A stretch of DNA of 64,000 bases from Neomoorella carbonis (GTDB lineage: Bacteria; Bacillota; DSM-521; Neomoorellales; Neomoorellaceae). Where the stretch lies: the NCBI RefSeq assembly GCF_045278715.1, contig NZ_CP136420.1:2232001-2296000 (forward strand). Reading direction: 5' to 3'. Of this stretch, positions 17,033-25,601 are shown one piece after another; the first letter of the stretch is position 1, and each line of letters opens with the position of its first letter. The notes below the pieces were generated by a model. The model had not been told where the DNA came from. It did not search any database and was given only the letters and a program-made list of their open reading frames with translations. The translations under genes and the position numbers were made by a program.

Positions 17033-17862
17033 GAGGTCTTGCGCCGCCGGCGCGGTTTCTTTGCTTTTTCATCCCCGGCACCAGCGCCCTTTTCCTGTTT
17101 GGCCAGTTCAATGCTGGCCTTCAGGGCCTCCATCAAATCGACCACCTTCCCTGCTGCGGGCCGCGCCGGTACCGCCACCTCTTCACCGGCGACTTTAGCT
17201 GCGATAATCTCCAGGAGGGCCTGCCGGTACGCATCGTTATATTTCTCCGGCTCAAACCGGGCCGCCAGATTGTTGATAAGAGTGACGGCCATTTTGGCCT
17301 CGTTTTCATGGATTTTGACCTCGTAGTTTAATTCCGGCAGCTGCTCCGCCGGCCTGACCTCCCGGGGGTAAAACATGGTGTGCATTACCAGGGCCCTGCC
17401 CGAGACCCTTACCGCTGCCAGGGACTCCCTGGTTCTTAAACTTACTCTCGCTATGGCAATTTTCCCCGTAGTCTCCATGGCCTGCCGCAGCAGGGCATAG
17501 GCTTTCTGCCCCATTTCACCCGGTACCAGGTAATAAGCCCTGTCAAAATAGATTGGGTCAATCTCCTCCAGGTCAACAAAGTCAAGAATGTTAATATTGC
17601 GAGTCGCCTCTTGAGGAATTCCTTCCAGGTCTTCCTCCTGCAAAATTACATACTTGCCCTTTTCGTATTCGTAACCCCGGACGATCTCCTCCGGGGGAAC
17701 CTCTACCTGGCAGAAGGGGCAGTATTTCCGGTACTGGATGGGCGTCCTGCACCTGGCATGCAGGTAGTTGAATTTGAGATCGCTGCTTTCGGTGGCTTTG
17801 TATAGTTTCACCGGCACATTGACCAGGCCGAAGCTGATGGCGCCTTTCCAGAGGGGGCGCAC
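17029..17862 (-). CDS. ku: Ku protein, non-homologous end joining
   Basis: About 277 residues starting VRPLWKGAISFGLVNVPVKL, the canonical bacterial Ku start. The beta-barrel core includes CRTPIQYRKYCPFCQVEVPPEE with a CxxC pair, and the C-terminus is a basic tail (KAKKPRRRRKTS) as in many Ku proteins. It encircles DNA ends and recruits LigD. I chose GTG at 17862, 6 bases after a GAGGTGA site; longer frames to 17910 extend through that site. The first direct repeat lies 60 bases upstream. Confidence 0.93.
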   Translation of the reverse strand: MRPLWKGAISFGLVNVPVKLYKATESSDLKFNYLHARCRTPIQYRKYCPFCQVEVPPEEIVRGYEYEKGKYVILQEEDLEGIPQEATRNINILDFVDLEEIDPIYFDRAYYLVPGEMGQKAYALLRQAMETTGKIAIARVSLRTRESLAAVRVSGRALVMHTMFYPREVRPAEQLPELNYEVKIHENEAKMAVTLINNLAARFEPEKYNDAYRQALLEIIAAKVAGEEVAVPARPAAGKVVDLMEALKASIELAKQEKGAGAGDEKAKKPRRRRKTS

Positions 17863-17923
17863 GGCTCTCACCTCGAGGTTGTCCAGCGGTAACCCGGGCC
17901 CTCCCGGCACCAGCTACCTTTGC

Positions 17924-17992
17924 GCCCGGGCTTTGCCTGTAGTATCTCCGCCCGGTAGGCAGGCAATACGCCGGTGTGAGTCAATTCCATGG
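17924..17992. repeat. Direct repeat, left copy, flanking the ECF/desulfidase cassette
   Basis: A 69 bp segment (GCCCGGGCTTT... to ...TTCCATGG) recurs at 21714-21780 in the same orientation, with about four substitutions and two small indels. In this copy the minus strand reads as an open frame, MELTHTGVLPAYRAEIL onward; in the other copy the indels break that frame. It lies just upstream of ku. Confidence 0.85.
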
Positions 17993-18130
17993 TGGTCATG
18001 GTGGGGGAGTTCCTGACGGCTGCCGTCATTGTCGCTCCAGGCTTCTTCGGTTACGGCCTAGCCCGGGGTGGGGCCCGACCTACTGGCTGATGGCGCTACT
18101 GGTCTGGCGACAAATATAACAAAATTTCAT

Positions 18131-18218
18131 TTTACAGATTACATATGGGAATATATAATAGCATTGGCGGTGCAGACAGGCAAAGCCGCACCCCATTTTG
18201 GTTTGGGGAGGAGATATT
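18131..18218 (+). promoter_or_regulatory. Promoter and structured leader of the ECF cassette
   Basis: TTTACA (18131-18136) and a perfect TATAAT (18154-18159) are spaced by 17 bases. The roughly 50-base leader has a GGTGC/GCACC hairpin, then CCCCA pairing with TGGGG, the latter being part of the Shine-Dalgarno GGGGAGGAG. This could hold the ribosome-binding site closed, which hints at translational control. I do not match it to a known riboswitch. Confidence 0.6.
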
Positions 18219-18773
18219 GTGAACAAACCTGTAAAGCTGGCTATTATTTCTACAGGCATTGCCATCAATATTATTGGCAGTATGGTATCTTCCACGGTGA
18301 AACTCCCGATCTTTCTGGACAGCGTCGGCACTATGCTTGCGGCAGTGCTCCTGGGTCCCTGGCCGGGGGCTTTGACCGGGCTTCTTGGCAATATTATCCA
18401 GGGTGTATTAACGGATCCGGCAAGCATACCTTTTGGTATTGTCAATGCAGTCATCGGTCTAGTTGTAGGCTACCTGTCGCTAAAGCGCGGCTTTGAAGAT
18501 TATGTTACCCCTTTGCTGGCCGGATTGATCCTGGCAATACTTTGCCCGGTGGTAGGCACCCCCATCGCGGTGTACCTTTTCGGAGGTGTTACCGGTGGCG
18601 GTGTGGATATTTTGTATGCTATTTTCCTAAAAAAAGAAATGGGTATATTTACCTCCGCTTTTCTGGCCCGTATTCCAGCGAACCTTGTCGATAAACTTTT
18701 GAGCGCTTATATGGTCATGCTGGTAATACGTAAGTTTCCTCCCGCCATGAAAATGAAAAGGGCTAGTTTTTAA
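18219..18773 (+). CDS. ECF transporter S component (CD3073-like)
   Basis: A 184-residue membrane protein with about six hydrophobic helices. It starts NKPVKLAIISTGIAINIIGS, and the segments LPIFLDSVGTMLAAVLLGPW and GALTGLLGNIIQG resemble substrate-binding subunits of energy-coupling-factor transporters. The GTG at 18219 follows GGGGAGGAG. The T and ATPase genes follow directly, so this is a dedicated ECF system. The neighbouring TudS-like desulfidase matches the gene pairing known as CD3073/CD3072 in clostridia. The substrate is therefore guessed to be a sulfur-bearing small molecule; this is inference. Confidence 0.8.
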   Translation: MNKPVKLAIISTGIAINIIGSMVSSTVKLPIFLDSVGTMLAAVLLGPWPGALTGLLGNIIQGVLTDPASIPFGIVNAVIGLVVGYLSLKRGFEDYVTPLLAGLILAILCPVVGTPIAVYLFGGVTGGGVDILYAIFLKKEMGIFTSAFLARIPANLVDKLLSAYMVMLVIRKFPPAMKMKRASF

Positions 18774-18789
18774 CTTTCAGATAAGGATA

Positions 18790-19506
18790 GTGAATCCACC
18801 AAATATGACGTTCAGGGTTGAGACACGCGCGATAATAGCAATTATCGCGCTTTTGGCAGTTACTACAATCCCCACCTGGAAGCAACTGGCTGCCAATCTG
18901 GTCGCCCTTTTGATTTTCGCTACGTCGGCCGGTGTTCTTAAAGAGGTAGTAAAGCGCCTTTGGCCATGTGCCTCTTTGTTGGCGGCAATGCTTATAATTC
19001 ATAGTCTCTTTAATCCTGCCAACCAGCATTACTGGTGGGTGTTCGGCCTGGAGGGGACAGTATATGCCCTGAGGTTGGCATTGCGTTTATTGTGTATTTT
19101 AATTATTTTGCATTACCTAATCTCTACTACCCCGCCTTTTGAGTTCGTAAAATTGTTCAACAAAATTCATCCGGATCTGGGAATGATAGTCAGCATGTTC
19201 CTTGCAATAATGCCCGCTTTGCAGAAACAGTTCATTACCACTCTGGAAATTCAGGAAGTGCGGGGGTTGATTAAGACCAATTCGCTCCCGGCGCGGCTAA
19301 GGGCTTACCTGGCAGTTTTGGTCCCAATAGTCATCCACTCTATTAATCATGCGTATAGCCTGGCCCAGCTTCTATATCTGCGCGGTTACAGCGGGCGCCA
19401 CATCGGGCTGGCCCGGGAGCCGGCTAAACGAAGCGAAAAGGTGGCCATCGGGCTGTCCGCCGTATACCTGCTGGCCAATGTGCTTGTGGCATACAGGTGG
19501 TATTAG
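18790..19506 (+). CDS. ECF transporter transmembrane (T) component
   Basis: 238 residues with four to six hydrophobic helices. The cytoplasmic coupling region has the alanine-arginine motif areas expected of CbiQ/EcfT (LEIQEVRGLIKT and LYLRGYSGRHIG). It links the S subunit to the ATPases. The GTG start is preceded by AAGGA at short spacing; an ATG at 18805 is an alternative. The stop abuts the ATPase start. Base composition is more AT-rich than the flanking minus-strand genes. Confidence 0.82.
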   Translation: MNPPNMTFRVETRAIIAIIALLAVTTIPTWKQLAANLVALLIFATSAGVLKEVVKRLWPCASLLAAMLIIHSLFNPANQHYWWVFGLEGTVYALRLALRLLCILIILHYLISTTPPFEFVKLFNKIHPDLGMIVSMFLAIMPALQKQFITTLEIQEVRGLIKTNSLPARLRAYLAVLVPIVIHSINHAYSLAQLLYLRGYSGRHIGLAREPAKRSEKVAIGLSAVYLLANVLVAYRWY

Positions 19507-21027
19507 ATGAAAGAGGCAGGCATCCAAGTTGAGTCTTTGAGCCTTTTTTATCCCGGGAACCCCAGACCGGCTTTGCAAGGTGTCAATTTAACCGTATATC
19601 AGGGGGAGATAGCCTTTTTAGTTGGCGGCAATTTAAGCGGCAAGACCTCCCTCCTGCGGTGCCTTGCTGGTTTAATTCCCGGAGTGCTGCCCGGTAAATG
19701 GCGGGGCCGGATCCTGGTGGCCAACAAAAGCCTGAACGCGGAGGGCAACGAGCGTGCGCCTGCAGGCGTGATCCTCCAGAATTCCGATTTATATCTCTTG
19801 CCTCGGGTATACGACGAATTGGCGCTCCCTTTGGTAAATTCCGGGTTGACATCCCGGGAGGTCGAAAAGAGGATCGTACTCCTGGCGGAAGAACTAGGAA
19901 TATGTCATCTACTGAACAGGCAGATGAGCAGCCTGTCAGGAGGCGAGCGTCAAAAGGTGGCTTTTGCCGCCGCCATTGCGGTTGATTATCCAGTTATACT
20001 GTGCGATGAGCCTTTTGAACAGGCGGATGCGGAAGCGGCTGAGGCGATGCTTTCCCTTTTAAGAAGGAAAGCAGCTTCAGGGGGTACGGTTCTCATTGCA
20101 ACTCGCTATTTTGAGTATGCCCGTTATTTTGCTGACCGGATCATACTAATCAGGGACGGGGCCGTGATTGCGCAGGACAGGTCCGGCAATGCTGAAAAAA
20201 TCGCTGGAATGGTGCCGGAGTGCCGAATCAGCCGGCGGCAGCGATCTCAGGCTACTATTATGACCGTCTCCGGTTCCAGGGAGCTCTTTTTTGAAGGCGT
20301 CACGCATCTTTTTGACAGCGGGCAAGGTATCAAAAATGTTTCTTTAGAAGTCTGTAAGGGCGAAGTAGTGGCAATTATGGGCCCCAACGGGTCGGGCAAA
20401 ACTACTCTGCTCAAGCATACGGTCGGCCTTTTAAGACCCCAAAAGGGGCGGGTTTGGTTGCGCGAGACAGAAACCTCGCGGCTTCCCGTAGGCCTGCTGG
20501 CTGAGAAAATCGGCATGTTATTTCAAAATCCCGACGACCAGATATTTAATGAAAGAGTGGACCGCGAAATAGCCTGTAGCTTAAGGGCGCGTGGCGCACG
20601 GTGGAATGAAGCTCTCAAAGAAGCAGCCCATTGGCTTGCCAAAATTGGGCAGGCCCAAATAGCCGCTAGCCACCCGCATTCCTTACCTTATTCGCTGCGG
20701 CAAATAGTATCCTTAGTGTCGGTTTTGATCAACCGGCCGGAGATAATAGTGCTTGATGAACCCTTCAAATCCCTGGACTATCGGAATGTAGAAATACTCA
20801 TGTCAATTATACTTGAGCTACGGCAAGAAAAGGACAACCCCATAATCCTAGTGACTCATGATCCAACTGTAACCCTGCTTTACGCCAATCGAGTAGTTTT
20901 CTTTGATCATGGCGAAATAGTTCTGCAGGGGGTCCCGCAAGATATTTTCTTTTCTACCCAGTTCCGGAATTTAAGCTTGAGCAGGCACCCGTTTATAAGG
21001 GGGCTACTAAATAGCAATAACCATTAA
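19507..21027 (+). CDS. Fused two-domain ECF transporter ATPase
   Basis: 506 residues with two ABC domains in one chain. Domain 1 has Walker A GGNLSGKTS, signature LSGGERQK and Walker B VILCDEPFE. Domain 2 has Walker A GPNGSGKTT, Q-loop FQNPDDQIF and Walker B IIVLDEPFK; its signature motif is degenerate (LPYSLRQI instead of LSGGQ). One composite site is therefore probably weak or regulatory, as in asymmetric ABC transporters. It energises the S and T subunits encoded upstream, starting one base after the T stop. Confidence 0.88.
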   Translation: MKEAGIQVESLSLFYPGNPRPALQGVNLTVYQGEIAFLVGGNLSGKTSLLRCLAGLIPGVLPGKWRGRILVANKSLNAEGNERAPAGVILQNSDLYLLPRVYDELALPLVNSGLTSREVEKRIVLLAEELGICHLLNRQMSSLSGGERQKVAFAAAIAVDYPVILCDEPFEQADAEAAEAMLSLLRRKAASGGTVLIATRYFEYARYFADRIILIRDGAVIAQDRSGNAEKIAGMVPECRISRRQRSQATIMTVSGSRELFFEGVTHLFDSGQGIKNVSLEVCKGEVVAIMGPNGSGKTTLLKHTVGLLRPQKGRVWLRETETSRLPVGLLAEKIGMLFQNPDDQIFNERVDREIACSLRARGARWNEALKEAAHWLAKIGQAQIAASHPHSLPYSLRQIVSLVSVLINRPEIIVLDEPFKSLDYRNVEILMSIILELRQEKDNPIILVTHDPTVTLLYANRVVFFDHGEIVLQGVPQDIFFSTQFRNLSLSRHPFIRGLLNSNNH

Positions 21028-21109
21028 CCATCGTAAATAATAAGGGAATGGCTTTCTTTTTATCACTTGCAGCAACCTTCTCATGACATCCTGGCTTAGA
21101 CTGGAGGTG

Positions 21110-21664
21110 ATGAAAATTAGGCGTAGCCGCAAAATAGCTTTGGTGAGCCATTGTATCCTCAACACCAACGCCAAAATCGAGGGAACAGCTAGCTATCCTG
21201 CCGCGCTGCAGCAGGTTGTCGGGCTTCTCCTCGCCCACCATTATGGGATTATCCAGCTCCCCTGCCCGGAGCTGAGGGCAATGGGACTGAGAAGGTGGGG
21301 GCAGGTAGTCGAACAATATGCAAACCCCTTTTTTACCGAAGCTGTCCGCTCTATGCTGGTTCCTACCCTGATGGAGATCCAGGAATATGTCCGCAACGGG
21401 TACAGGGTGGACTTCCTTATAGGTATTGACAAGAGCCCGTCTTGCGGGGTGAATTTGACCTGCTCGGGGGACTGGGGAGGTGAAATAGGAATAAAGAAGC
21501 TTACTGAAAGCATGGTGGTTAAAGGTGAAGGGGTAATGATTAGGGTTCTGCGCCAGGAGATGGAAAAACTGGGCATACCCCTTACAATGGTAGGTGTGGA
21601 TGAAGATAACCTTAGTTTATCAATTGAAGCAATAAAACAGGCTATGCTGAGGGCGGGATCCTAA
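21110..21664 (+). CDS. TudS-related (DUF523-like) [4Fe-4S] desulfidase
   Basis: About 184 residues. Three family cysteine motifs are present: SHCILN near the start, LPCPEL about residue 50 and KSPSCGVNLTC about residue 110. These fit the three-Cys [4Fe-4S] site of TudS, the thiouracil desulfidase. It probably removes sulfur from a thionated compound imported by the ECF system just upstream. The ATG at 21110 lies very close to GGAGGTGAT; a longer frame from 21083 lacks a ribosome site. It is the last gene before the right repeat. Confidence 0.75.
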   Translation: MKIRRSRKIALVSHCILNTNAKIEGTASYPAALQQVVGLLLAHHYGIIQLPCPELRAMGLRRWGQVVEQYANPFFTEAVRSMLVPTLMEIQEYVRNGYRVDFLIGIDKSPSCGVNLTCSGDWGGEIGIKKLTESMVVKGEGVMIRVLRQEMEKLGIPLTMVGVDEDNLSLSIEAIKQAMLRAGS

Positions 21665-21713
21665 AACCCTTGCCCGGCCCGCAGTCCTCGATATGGGCCA
21701 GGGCTCACCTCCT

Positions 21714-21780
21714 GCCCGGGCTTTACCTGTAGTATCTCCGCCCGGCAGCAGGCAATCGCCGGTGTGAGCCAGTTCCATGG
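21714..21780. repeat. Direct repeat, right copy, flanking the ECF/desulfidase cassette
   Basis: This is the second copy of the 17924-17992 segment, 67 bp, with GCCCGGGCTTTACCTGTAG at its left end and TTCCATGG at its right. Two single-base indels relative to the left copy disrupt the shared minus-strand reading frame. The two copies bracket about 3.7 kb containing only plus-strand genes. Confidence 0.85.
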
Positions 21781-21850
21781 CTGCCAGCACCGTGCTCAAA
21801 ATAAAAATCCGGCCCCCGGGCCGTTATACGAAGTCTGTACCAGGATAAAT

Positions 21851-22414
21851 TTAGAAGATACTTTCTACCTGTACCTCAAAGCCAACTATCACCCGCGACT
21901 TAACCGTCCCCTGCTGTTCTGCTTCCTGATCGAGGACAAATTTTCCTTCCTGCCGGCAAAAAACCTGCACTGATTTATGTTGGGGATCGACAATCCAATA
22001 TTCCCTGACGCCTTTCTTTTCATAGACCTTGTACTTGCTGCGCAGGTCGTAATAACCCGTACTGGGGGAGAGTATCTCCGCCACCAGGTCCGGGGCGCCG
22101 TTGATACGTTTTTCTTCTATAATAGGTAGCTTTTCGTTAGAAATAAAAATTATGTCCGGTTGATAGGTTTCCGTATCGTCTAGGTAGACGTCCAGGGGAG
22201 CATGCAACACAATGCCCAGCCCTTTGTCCAGGACAAAGCCCGCCATTTTTAATTCCAACTTCATGGATACCATTTGGTGATAGGGTGTAGGCGAAGGTGT
22301 CATTACCAGTTCCCCCCCGATAAGCTGATAGGGTGACCCCTCCGGGAGGCGGCAATAGTCTTCATAAGTATACCGTTCTCGACCCACCGCTAGTTCTGCC
22401 AGACTAACTCCCAT
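21851..22414 (-). CDS. Uma2-family (DUF820) PD-(D/E)XK putative endonuclease
   Basis: 187 residues with the Uma2 pattern: TYEDYCRLPEGSPYQLIGGELVM, then YQPDIIFIS and APDLVAEILSPST with the catalytic Asp and Glu-x-Leu, and KYKVYEKKGVREYWIVDP, which supplies the core Lys region. Members are widespread in Moorella-like and cyanobacterial genomes; the function is unproven. The start ATG is after GGAGGTGTAGG. It lies beside the right direct repeat on the minus strand. Confidence 0.85.
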   Translation of the reverse strand: MGVSLAELAVGRERYTYEDYCRLPEGSPYQLIGGELVMTPSPTPYHQMVSMKLELKMAGFVLDKGLGIVLHAPLDVYLDDTETYQPDIIFISNEKLPIIEEKRINGAPDLVAEILSPSTGYYDLRSKYKVYEKKGVREYWIVDPQHKSVQVFCRQEGKFVLDQEAEQQGTVKSRVIVGFEVQVESIF

Positions 22415-22649
22415 TTTCCTACACCTCCGTTCCCTTGGTTCTGCTTTTTACCGGCAGTTTTTTCTTTATTCTATCTGAAAGTTACCGGGTGAGCAAGCAT
22501 AAGGAGTACCCGCTCCCGGCAGCTCGGTTAGCTAAGATCACTTTTTCCCCATAGGATTAAGTTCGGTTTGCCATTCTTTTACCGCCTACGATGTCGCTAA
22601 AATAAACCTGGCCGACCTTAATAAGGAGCCTATCCAAGTCTCCTCTTAA

Positions 22650-23876
22650 TTATATCGTTCTATCGGGTTTATTTATCTCTTTCCAGGCAGGCCAACCAAA
22701 GAGGTGAGCCAGTTGGTTGTATATCCATTTAGATTCTTTCGTAAGTAAAGGACCCAGAATAGCCATAAGCAACACATACAGGGCTGCAAAGGGTTGTAGC
22801 ACCGGCAGTAATCCGCCGGTCTTCGCAAGATTGGCGAGGATGATAGAAAATTCTCCGCGGGGGGTAATGGTAAGCCCGATATTGGTACACCCCCGGTACG
22901 AATAACCGGCCATTCGTCCGGCAAGAATACCAGCAAGAAAATTGCCTGTTAATGTTGCCGCTACGGCAGTCAGGACCGGCCTGACGGCCCCTCCCAAGGT
23001 TAAAGGGTCGATGCTCAAACCGAAGCTGAAAAAAAACAGGGCCCCGAAAAAATCACGGAACGGCACGACAATATGCTCGATGCGGTCGAGATGGTCTGTC
23101 TCGGCTAAAATTAAACCCACAAGCAAGGCACCAATAGCTTCCGCCACATGGATAGTCTCTGAAAAACCGGCTACCAGGGTGAGGAAAGCAAAGACTATGA
23201 GCATAAAAACTTCATCGGAAGGAACGTTAAGCAGCCTGTTAATTAACGGTGCCAGTTTGCGGCCGGCGAGGATTAAGCCCAGCATAAATCCCAGGGCAAG
23301 GGAGGTAGATTTCAACACGCTCGCCGGTGAGGCCGAACCTGTAAGGACCAGACCGGAAATGATGGATAGATATACCGCTACGAATACGTCCTGGAATAAC
23401 ATAAGCCCCAGGATCATCTCGGTTTCCGGCCGTGCCGTTCGCTTTAGGTCAACCAGAACCTTGGCAACGATGGCGCTTGAGGAAATAGAAATAAGCCCGG
23501 CTACCACCAGGGTTTCCCGCAACGGCCAACCCCAAATTATAGGTAGAACCATGCCGAGGGTAAAATTTATGGCCATATAGATGGTTCCACCCACCAGAAT
23601 CGAGCGGCCTGCCTTTAATAATCTCCCGACGGAAAACTCCAGGCCGAGGCTGAAAAGGAGAAAGAGTATCCCTACCCGCCCCATAAAATCTATCAAAGGC
23701 GCGGTTTTAATAAAGCGAAAATCCAGGATGCCGATTACCGGCGCATGGGGGCCTACAACCATACCGGCAAGGATCAAGAGCGGTACAATAGAAACGCGGA
23801 ACCTGGCGGCAAGGATCCCGGCAAAAGCTACGATAGCTAATGCCAGCCCGATTTCAAGGAGCACCTGTTCGGGCAT
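22650..23876 (-). CDS. khtU: CPA2-type monovalent cation:proton antiporter (KhtU/KefB-like)
   Basis: 408 residues, about 12 hydrophobic helices. It shows the Na+/H+ exchanger domain pattern, with GRVGILFLLFSLGLEF and GALLVGLILAET, and no C-terminal TrkA-N domain. It exchanges K+ or Na+ for H+. The start is 2 bases after the stop of the TrkA-C gene, which fits the two-gene KhtT-KhtU arrangement where a soluble TrkA-C subunit gates the channel. The family assignment is firm; the exact ion is not known. Confidence 0.85.
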   Translation of the reverse strand: MPEQVLLEIGLALAIVAFAGILAARFRVSIVPLLILAGMVVGPHAPVIGILDFRFIKTAPLIDFMGRVGILFLLFSLGLEFSVGRLLKAGRSILVGGTIYMAINFTLGMVLPIIWGWPLRETLVVAGLISISSSAIVAKVLVDLKRTARPETEMILGLMLFQDVFVAVYLSIISGLVLTGSASPASVLKSTSLALGFMLGLILAGRKLAPLINRLLNVPSDEVFMLIVFAFLTLVAGFSETIHVAEAIGALLVGLILAETDHLDRIEHIVVPFRDFFGALFFFSFGLSIDPLTLGGAVRPVLTAVAATLTGNFLAGILAGRMAGYSYRGCTNIGLTITPRGEFSIILANLAKTGGLLPVLQPFAALYVLLMAILGPLLTKESKWIYNQLAHLFGWPAWKEINKPDRTI

Positions 23877-23878
23877 AA

Positions 23879-24370
23879 CTATATGCCCCCGTGCAAAATC
23901 AGCTCTTTACAAGCCTTTACCTGCTTCCTGTCCCCTAAAACCACAATTGTTGCTCCCGGGGTGATGATTTCTTCCGGTCCCGGGTTGAGGACTTTTTCGT
24001 CTTTTTTAATTATAGCTATAATGGCAGCGCCCGTTTTTTTGCGGATATCCAAATCCCCGATAGTTTTCCCTATTGCTTGGGCATCTCTCTCCACTTTATA
24101 CCATTCAAAAACCATGTCATCCAGGGCCATTTCAACCGTTTCCAGTGCTTTTGGCTCGTAGGCCATACCGCCGAGAATACCTGCCACACGGCGCGCTTCC
24201 GTGTCGTCCAAGGTGACCATGGAGATGCTTTCCTCCGGGTCATTACTGTCAAAATGATAAATTTCCCGTCGGCCATCATCGTGTACGACAATGACCATCT
24301 TATCCCCGCTGCGGGTTTCAATTTGGAATTTTTTCCCGATACCGGGAAGCTCGGTCTCTTTTATCGACAT
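23879..24370 (-). CDS. khtT: TrkA-C (RCK_C) regulatory subunit, KhtT-like
   Basis: 163 residues. The N-terminal half (KETELPGIGKKFQIETRSGD, MVIVVHDDGRREIYHF) matches KhtT N-domains, and the C-terminal half is an RCK_C domain (GKTIGDLDIRKKTGAAIIAI to ATIVVLGDRKQVKAC) that binds a nucleotide ligand. It is encoded immediately before the antiporter and is translated from an ATG preceded by AAGGGGGAAG. Its probable role is ligand-dependent control of cation efflux. Confidence 0.83.
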   Translation of the reverse strand: MSIKETELPGIGKKFQIETRSGDKMVIVVHDDGRREIYHFDSNDPEESISMVTLDDTEARRVAGILGGMAYEPKALETVEMALDDMVFEWYKVERDAQAIGKTIGDLDIRKKTGAAIIAIIKKDEKVLNPGPEEIITPGATIVVLGDRKQVKACKELILHGGI

Positions 24371-24460
24371 CTAACTTCCCCCTTGCTTATAATTCACCGC
24401 GGCTTTATTTCATTTTAACATAAACCTTCCGGTTGCCAAAGCTAAGCATACCCTGCTGCT

Positions 24461-25405
24461 TTATATGGCCAGCTCTAACAGGGGTGTTAAATCATTGGGG
24501 CGCTCCAGGAGTTCCCGGTACAAGTCGCCCCATTCTTCCAGGCGGCGCCTGATGGTATGGATATTGAAATCTCCGGGATTAATCTTTTTCGCCGCCACTT
24601 CTTCCCAGGTCAAGGGGGCGGAAACCGGGGCTCCGGGCAGGGGCCGCAGGCTGTAAGGAAAGGCCATGGAGCGTCCCCGCACGTTCTGCAGGTAGTCCAG
24701 ATAGACTTTGCCCCGGCGCTTTTGGATAAGGTGTTCGGTGGTAGCCTTGCGGGGGTAAACTTGGACAATGAGCTGCGCCAGGTATCCCATGGCAGCCGTA
24801 ACTTCCCGGAAGGTCCAGCGGGGATAAAGGGGGATGAAAATATGCAGGCCCCTGGCGCCTGAAGTTTTGGGGTAGCCGGTGAGGTGGAGTTCCTTTAAAG
24901 CCTGGTTGACCAGGAGGGCGATTTCCAGCACATCAGCAAAGGTTGCCCCTGCCGCAGGATCGAGGTCCATGACGGCAAGATCCGGGTATTCCAGGTGGCC
25001 GGCCCGGGAAAGCCAGGCGTGGATCTCGATGCACCCCTGGTTGGCCAGCCAGGCCAGGGTTGCTTCGTTATTGCAGAGGACGTAATTGATGGTTTTATCG
25101 CTATCGGCGTGATAGACAGGCAGGGTCGCCACCCACTCCGGGGCATAGGCAGGGCACTCTTTCTGGTAAAAGGCCTCTCCTGTTATGCCGTCCGGGTAGC
25201 GCTTCAGGACCAGGGGGCGGTCCCGCAGGTAAGGCAGGATGACGGGGGCCATGTCGACATAATATTCGACCAGGTCCAGCTTGGTCAGCCCCTCCGGCCA
25301 GAAGATTTTGTCCGGGTTGGTCAGCCGGAGCTGCTGTCCCGGCAACCGGAGCCGCATATAGGGCTCCCCGTTAACCCGCGGTCCTGTTGTCGTTTCCCGG
25401 TCCAT
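24461..25405 (-). CDS. LigD polymerase/primase-domain protein (NHEJ)
   Basis: About 314 residues of the archaeo-eukaryotic primase-like LigD polymerase domain: LTNPDKIFWPEGLTKLDLVE near the start, PLVLKRYPDG, the catalytic VMDLDP, TSGARGLHIFIPL, and RKATTEHLIQKRRGKVYLDY. It adds (ribo)nucleotides at ends held by Ku. I chose the ATG at 25405, which has a weak GGCAGGGAA; an ATG at 25471 has no ribosome site. It is separated by 7 kb from ku and the ligase gene, which in many genomes are adjacent or fused to it. Confidence 0.9.
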   Translation of the reverse strand: MDRETTTGPRVNGEPYMRLRLPGQQLRLTNPDKIFWPEGLTKLDLVEYYVDMAPVILPYLRDRPLVLKRYPDGITGEAFYQKECPAYAPEWVATLPVYHADSDKTINYVLCNNEATLAWLANQGCIEIHAWLSRAGHLEYPDLAVMDLDPAAGATFADVLEIALLVNQALKELHLTGYPKTSGARGLHIFIPLYPRWTFREVTAAMGYLAQLIVQVYPRKATTEHLIQKRRGKVYLDYLQNVRGRSMAFPYSLRPLPGAPVSAPLTWEEVAAKKINPGDFNIHTIRRRLEEWGDLYRELLERPNDLTPLLELAI

Positions 25406-25601
25406 TTCCCTGCCGCCACCCCCTGTCCTGCCGGCCTGCCGGTAGTATTCCCCACCCCGGTTAAAGTTCATTCGGGCGCATCAGGGGCTTCATTATCATG
25501 GGCATGCTAGAGCCCGGGTAAAAATTTGCCATAAAGACGGGAACCATTGCCTCCCTTCCGGCGTCTGTAAAATTAGGTAAAGACGAAAGGAGGCATAATC
25601 C

